DNA of 64,000 nucleotides. It comes from Pseudoxanthomonas sp. NC8. Its GTDB lineage: Bacteria > Pseudomonadota > Gammaproteobacteria > Xanthomonadales > Xanthomonadaceae. The DNA is taken from contig CP060419.1 of assembly GCA_025232375.1 (NCBI GenBank), positions 2,231,001 through 2,295,000 on the forward strand, in the 5' to 3' direction. The position numbers were made by a program, and so were the translations under genes. Under the pieces are notes generated by a model. The model was not told the origin of the DNA, made no database searches, and saw only the letters and a list, made by a program, of their open reading frames with translations. How positions within the stretch are numbered: position 1 is the first letter of the stretch; every line of letters starts with the position of its first letter. Below, piece by piece: positions 63,112 to 64,000 of the stretch.

Positions 63112-63843
63112 TCAACGCGCCGGGGCAATGCGACCGAGCGCGGCCGCCATTTCCCACGACTTCAGCCCGCGCGGGCCCGGGTGGTGGGCCAGCACGGCCC
63201 GCAGCGGCATGCGCAGACTGGCCAGGTCGGCCTGTTCCGGGCGCGCATCGGCCGCCAGTGCGAGCAGCGCCCGGCCGGTGGCCGCGGCGCTGCGCTCGGA
63301 CTGGCCGCGATCGCTGAGCAGGCGCCGCGGACCGTGCTCGGGATCGAGCAGGTAGCGGGCGGCCGGGTCGATCGCCTCGCCATCGCCGTCGCTGTGCAGT
63401 TCGAAACCCACGCCCAGCGCGTCGAGCAGGTCGCGCTCGAAGCGGCGCAGGGTCCAGGCCAGCGCGTCGCCGGCACGCAACCGTTCGCGCGTGCGCGCGT
63501 AGGCCGCGTCCAGCTCGGGCAGCGGGTCCTGGCGCGGCGCGAGGCGCAGCACCAGCTCGTTGAGGTAGAACGCCGCCAGCAGCGCATCTCCGGACAGTAC
63601 CGGCGCGGCGTCCAGCGCCTCGGCGGCGCGCAACTGGGCCAGTTCGCCGGCCAGTACCGCGTCGAAACGGATGTATTGCAACGGCTGCAGCGCCGCGCGC
63701 AGCACCTGCCGCTTCGGCGAATGCACGCCGCGCGACCAGGCCGAGGCGGCGGCCTGGCCCGCGCTCAGCACTTCAACCAGCAGGCTGGTCTCGCGCCACG
63801 GCCGCGCATGCAGGACGAAGCCGGTTTCGCCTTCGATCCGCAT
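63112..63843 (-). CDS. recO: DNA repair protein RecO
   Basis: 243 residues. OB-fold N-terminus GFVLHARPWRETSLLVEVLS, HSPKRQVLRAALQPLQ, helical C-terminus FYLNELVLRLAPRQDPLPEL, LRRFERDLLDALGVGFEL. Loads RecA on gapped DNA with RecR. Residues about 29-39 (GQAAASAWSRG) do not match the conserved GRLGLVARG; an alternate frame over 63727-63759 reads GRRLGLVAR, so two compensating indels are likely. It follows era, as in many proteobacteria. Confidence 0.92.
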   Translation of the reverse strand: MRIEGETGFVLHARPWRETSLLVEVLSAGQAAASAWSRGVHSPKRQVLRAALQPLQYIRFDAVLAGELAQLRAAEALDAAPVLSGDALLAAFYLNELVLRLAPRQDPLPELDAAYARTRERLRAGDALAWTLRRFERDLLDALGVGFELHSDGDGEAIDPAARYLLDPEHGPRRLLSDRGQSERSAAATGRALLALAADARPEQADLASLRMPLRAVLAHHPGPRGLKSWEMAAALGRIAPAR

Positions 63844-63863
63844 GCCGGCGGCCGCGATGGCGG

Positions 63864-64000
63864 TCAGTTCTCGCCGTAGCCGAAGGCCTTCAGCGCCGCC
63901 TCGTCGTCGGACCAGCCTTCGCGCACGCGTACCCAGGTCTCGAGGAACACCTTGCGCCCGAACAGGCGTTCCATCTGCTGGCGCGCCTTGCTGCCGATCT
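63864..64000 (-). CDS. era: GTPase Era, C-terminal end (partial)
   Basis: Only the last 44 codons are inside the window: [20 protein letters not shown], then [20 protein letters not shown] and the end YGEN, stop at 63866-63864. This is the end of the Era KH domain, which binds 16S rRNA. It lies 20 bases upstream of recO, the standard rnc-era-recO arrangement. Confidence 0.9.
   Translation of the reverse strand, partial: IGSKARQQMERLFGRKVFLETWVRVREGWSDDEAALKAFGYGEN

Overview
The window is a chromosomal segment of a very GC-rich gammaproteobacterium, most likely of the Xanthomonadaceae/Lysobacteraceae (Lysobacter, Luteimonas, Pseudoxanthomonas or Xanthomonas relatives). The evidence is gene order and protein character: prmB-aroC-asd-fimV-truA-trpF next to trpBA, a TrpI-like LysR gene divergent from trpBA, queG//nnr-tsaE-amiC-mutL, era-recO, one large TonB-dependent receptor, and a GTAG-type REP-like palindrome. 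The genus cannot be fixed from sequence alone.

Layout. 1-12.6 kb: 3' part of a DEAD-box RNA helicase, a ClpP-fold lipoprotein, a MAPEG protein, a FUSC-type exporter, small conserved proteins, a GNAT enzyme, an esterase, a lone urocanate hydratase (hutU) and small secreted proteins. 12.6-16.2 kb: a secreted nucleotide pyrophosphatase, then an Ada-AlkA fusion coupled to ogt (alkylation repair). 16.2-27.2 kb: trpA-trpB, divergent LysR regulator, then trpF-truA-fimV-asd-2-hydroxyacid dehydrogenase-aroC-prmB (aromatic amino acid and aspartate-family synthesis plus the FimV polar protein). 27.3-34.3 kb: sco1-psd, a LysM lytic transglycosylase, a DUF853 ATPase, an NlpE-like protein, greB and degV. 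34.3-39.5 kb: rimO, dienelactone hydrolase, HIT protein, two tiny membrane proteins, dcd and mrp. 39.6-46.2 kb: TonB receptor and secreted S9 peptidase (probable peptide scavenging), Sel1-like and DUF2147 proteins. 46.4-49.7 kb: metG, a HAD phosphatase and rnfB. 49.7-57.1 kb: TraB/GumN protein, DUF1684, mutL, amiC, tsaE and nnr on the minus strand. 57.2-61.5 kb: queG, xseA, a GT4 glycosyltransferase and a PAP2 phosphatase. 61.6-64 kb: carbon-nitrogen hydrolase, GNAT enzyme, recO and the 3' end of era.

The dominant feature is not a gene. About 40 of roughly 60 genes, including essential or core ones (metG, psd, dcd, truA, trpA, rimO, xseA), appear broken by single-base frameshifts or a sudden stop. 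Almost every break lies where homology-guided translation demands CCTGG or CCAGG, and the written sequence instead shows recurring corruptions (CCTTGG, CCTTAG, CCTTA, CCTATGG, CCTAG, TATAG, or loss of one C or G). I read this as systematic consensus error at a modified CCWGG motif in long-read data, not as pseudogenisation or recoding. Broken genes are therefore annotated as CDS with full inferred spans and the lesion positions noted.

I found no tRNA, rRNA, CRISPR array, insertion sequence or prophage, and no convincing new multi-gene system. The items most worth a second look are the CCWGG error signature and the methyltransferase it implies, the repetitive tail on the hydroxyacid dehydrogenase, the palindromic operator at the trpBA regulator, and the Ada-AlkA/ogt pair.
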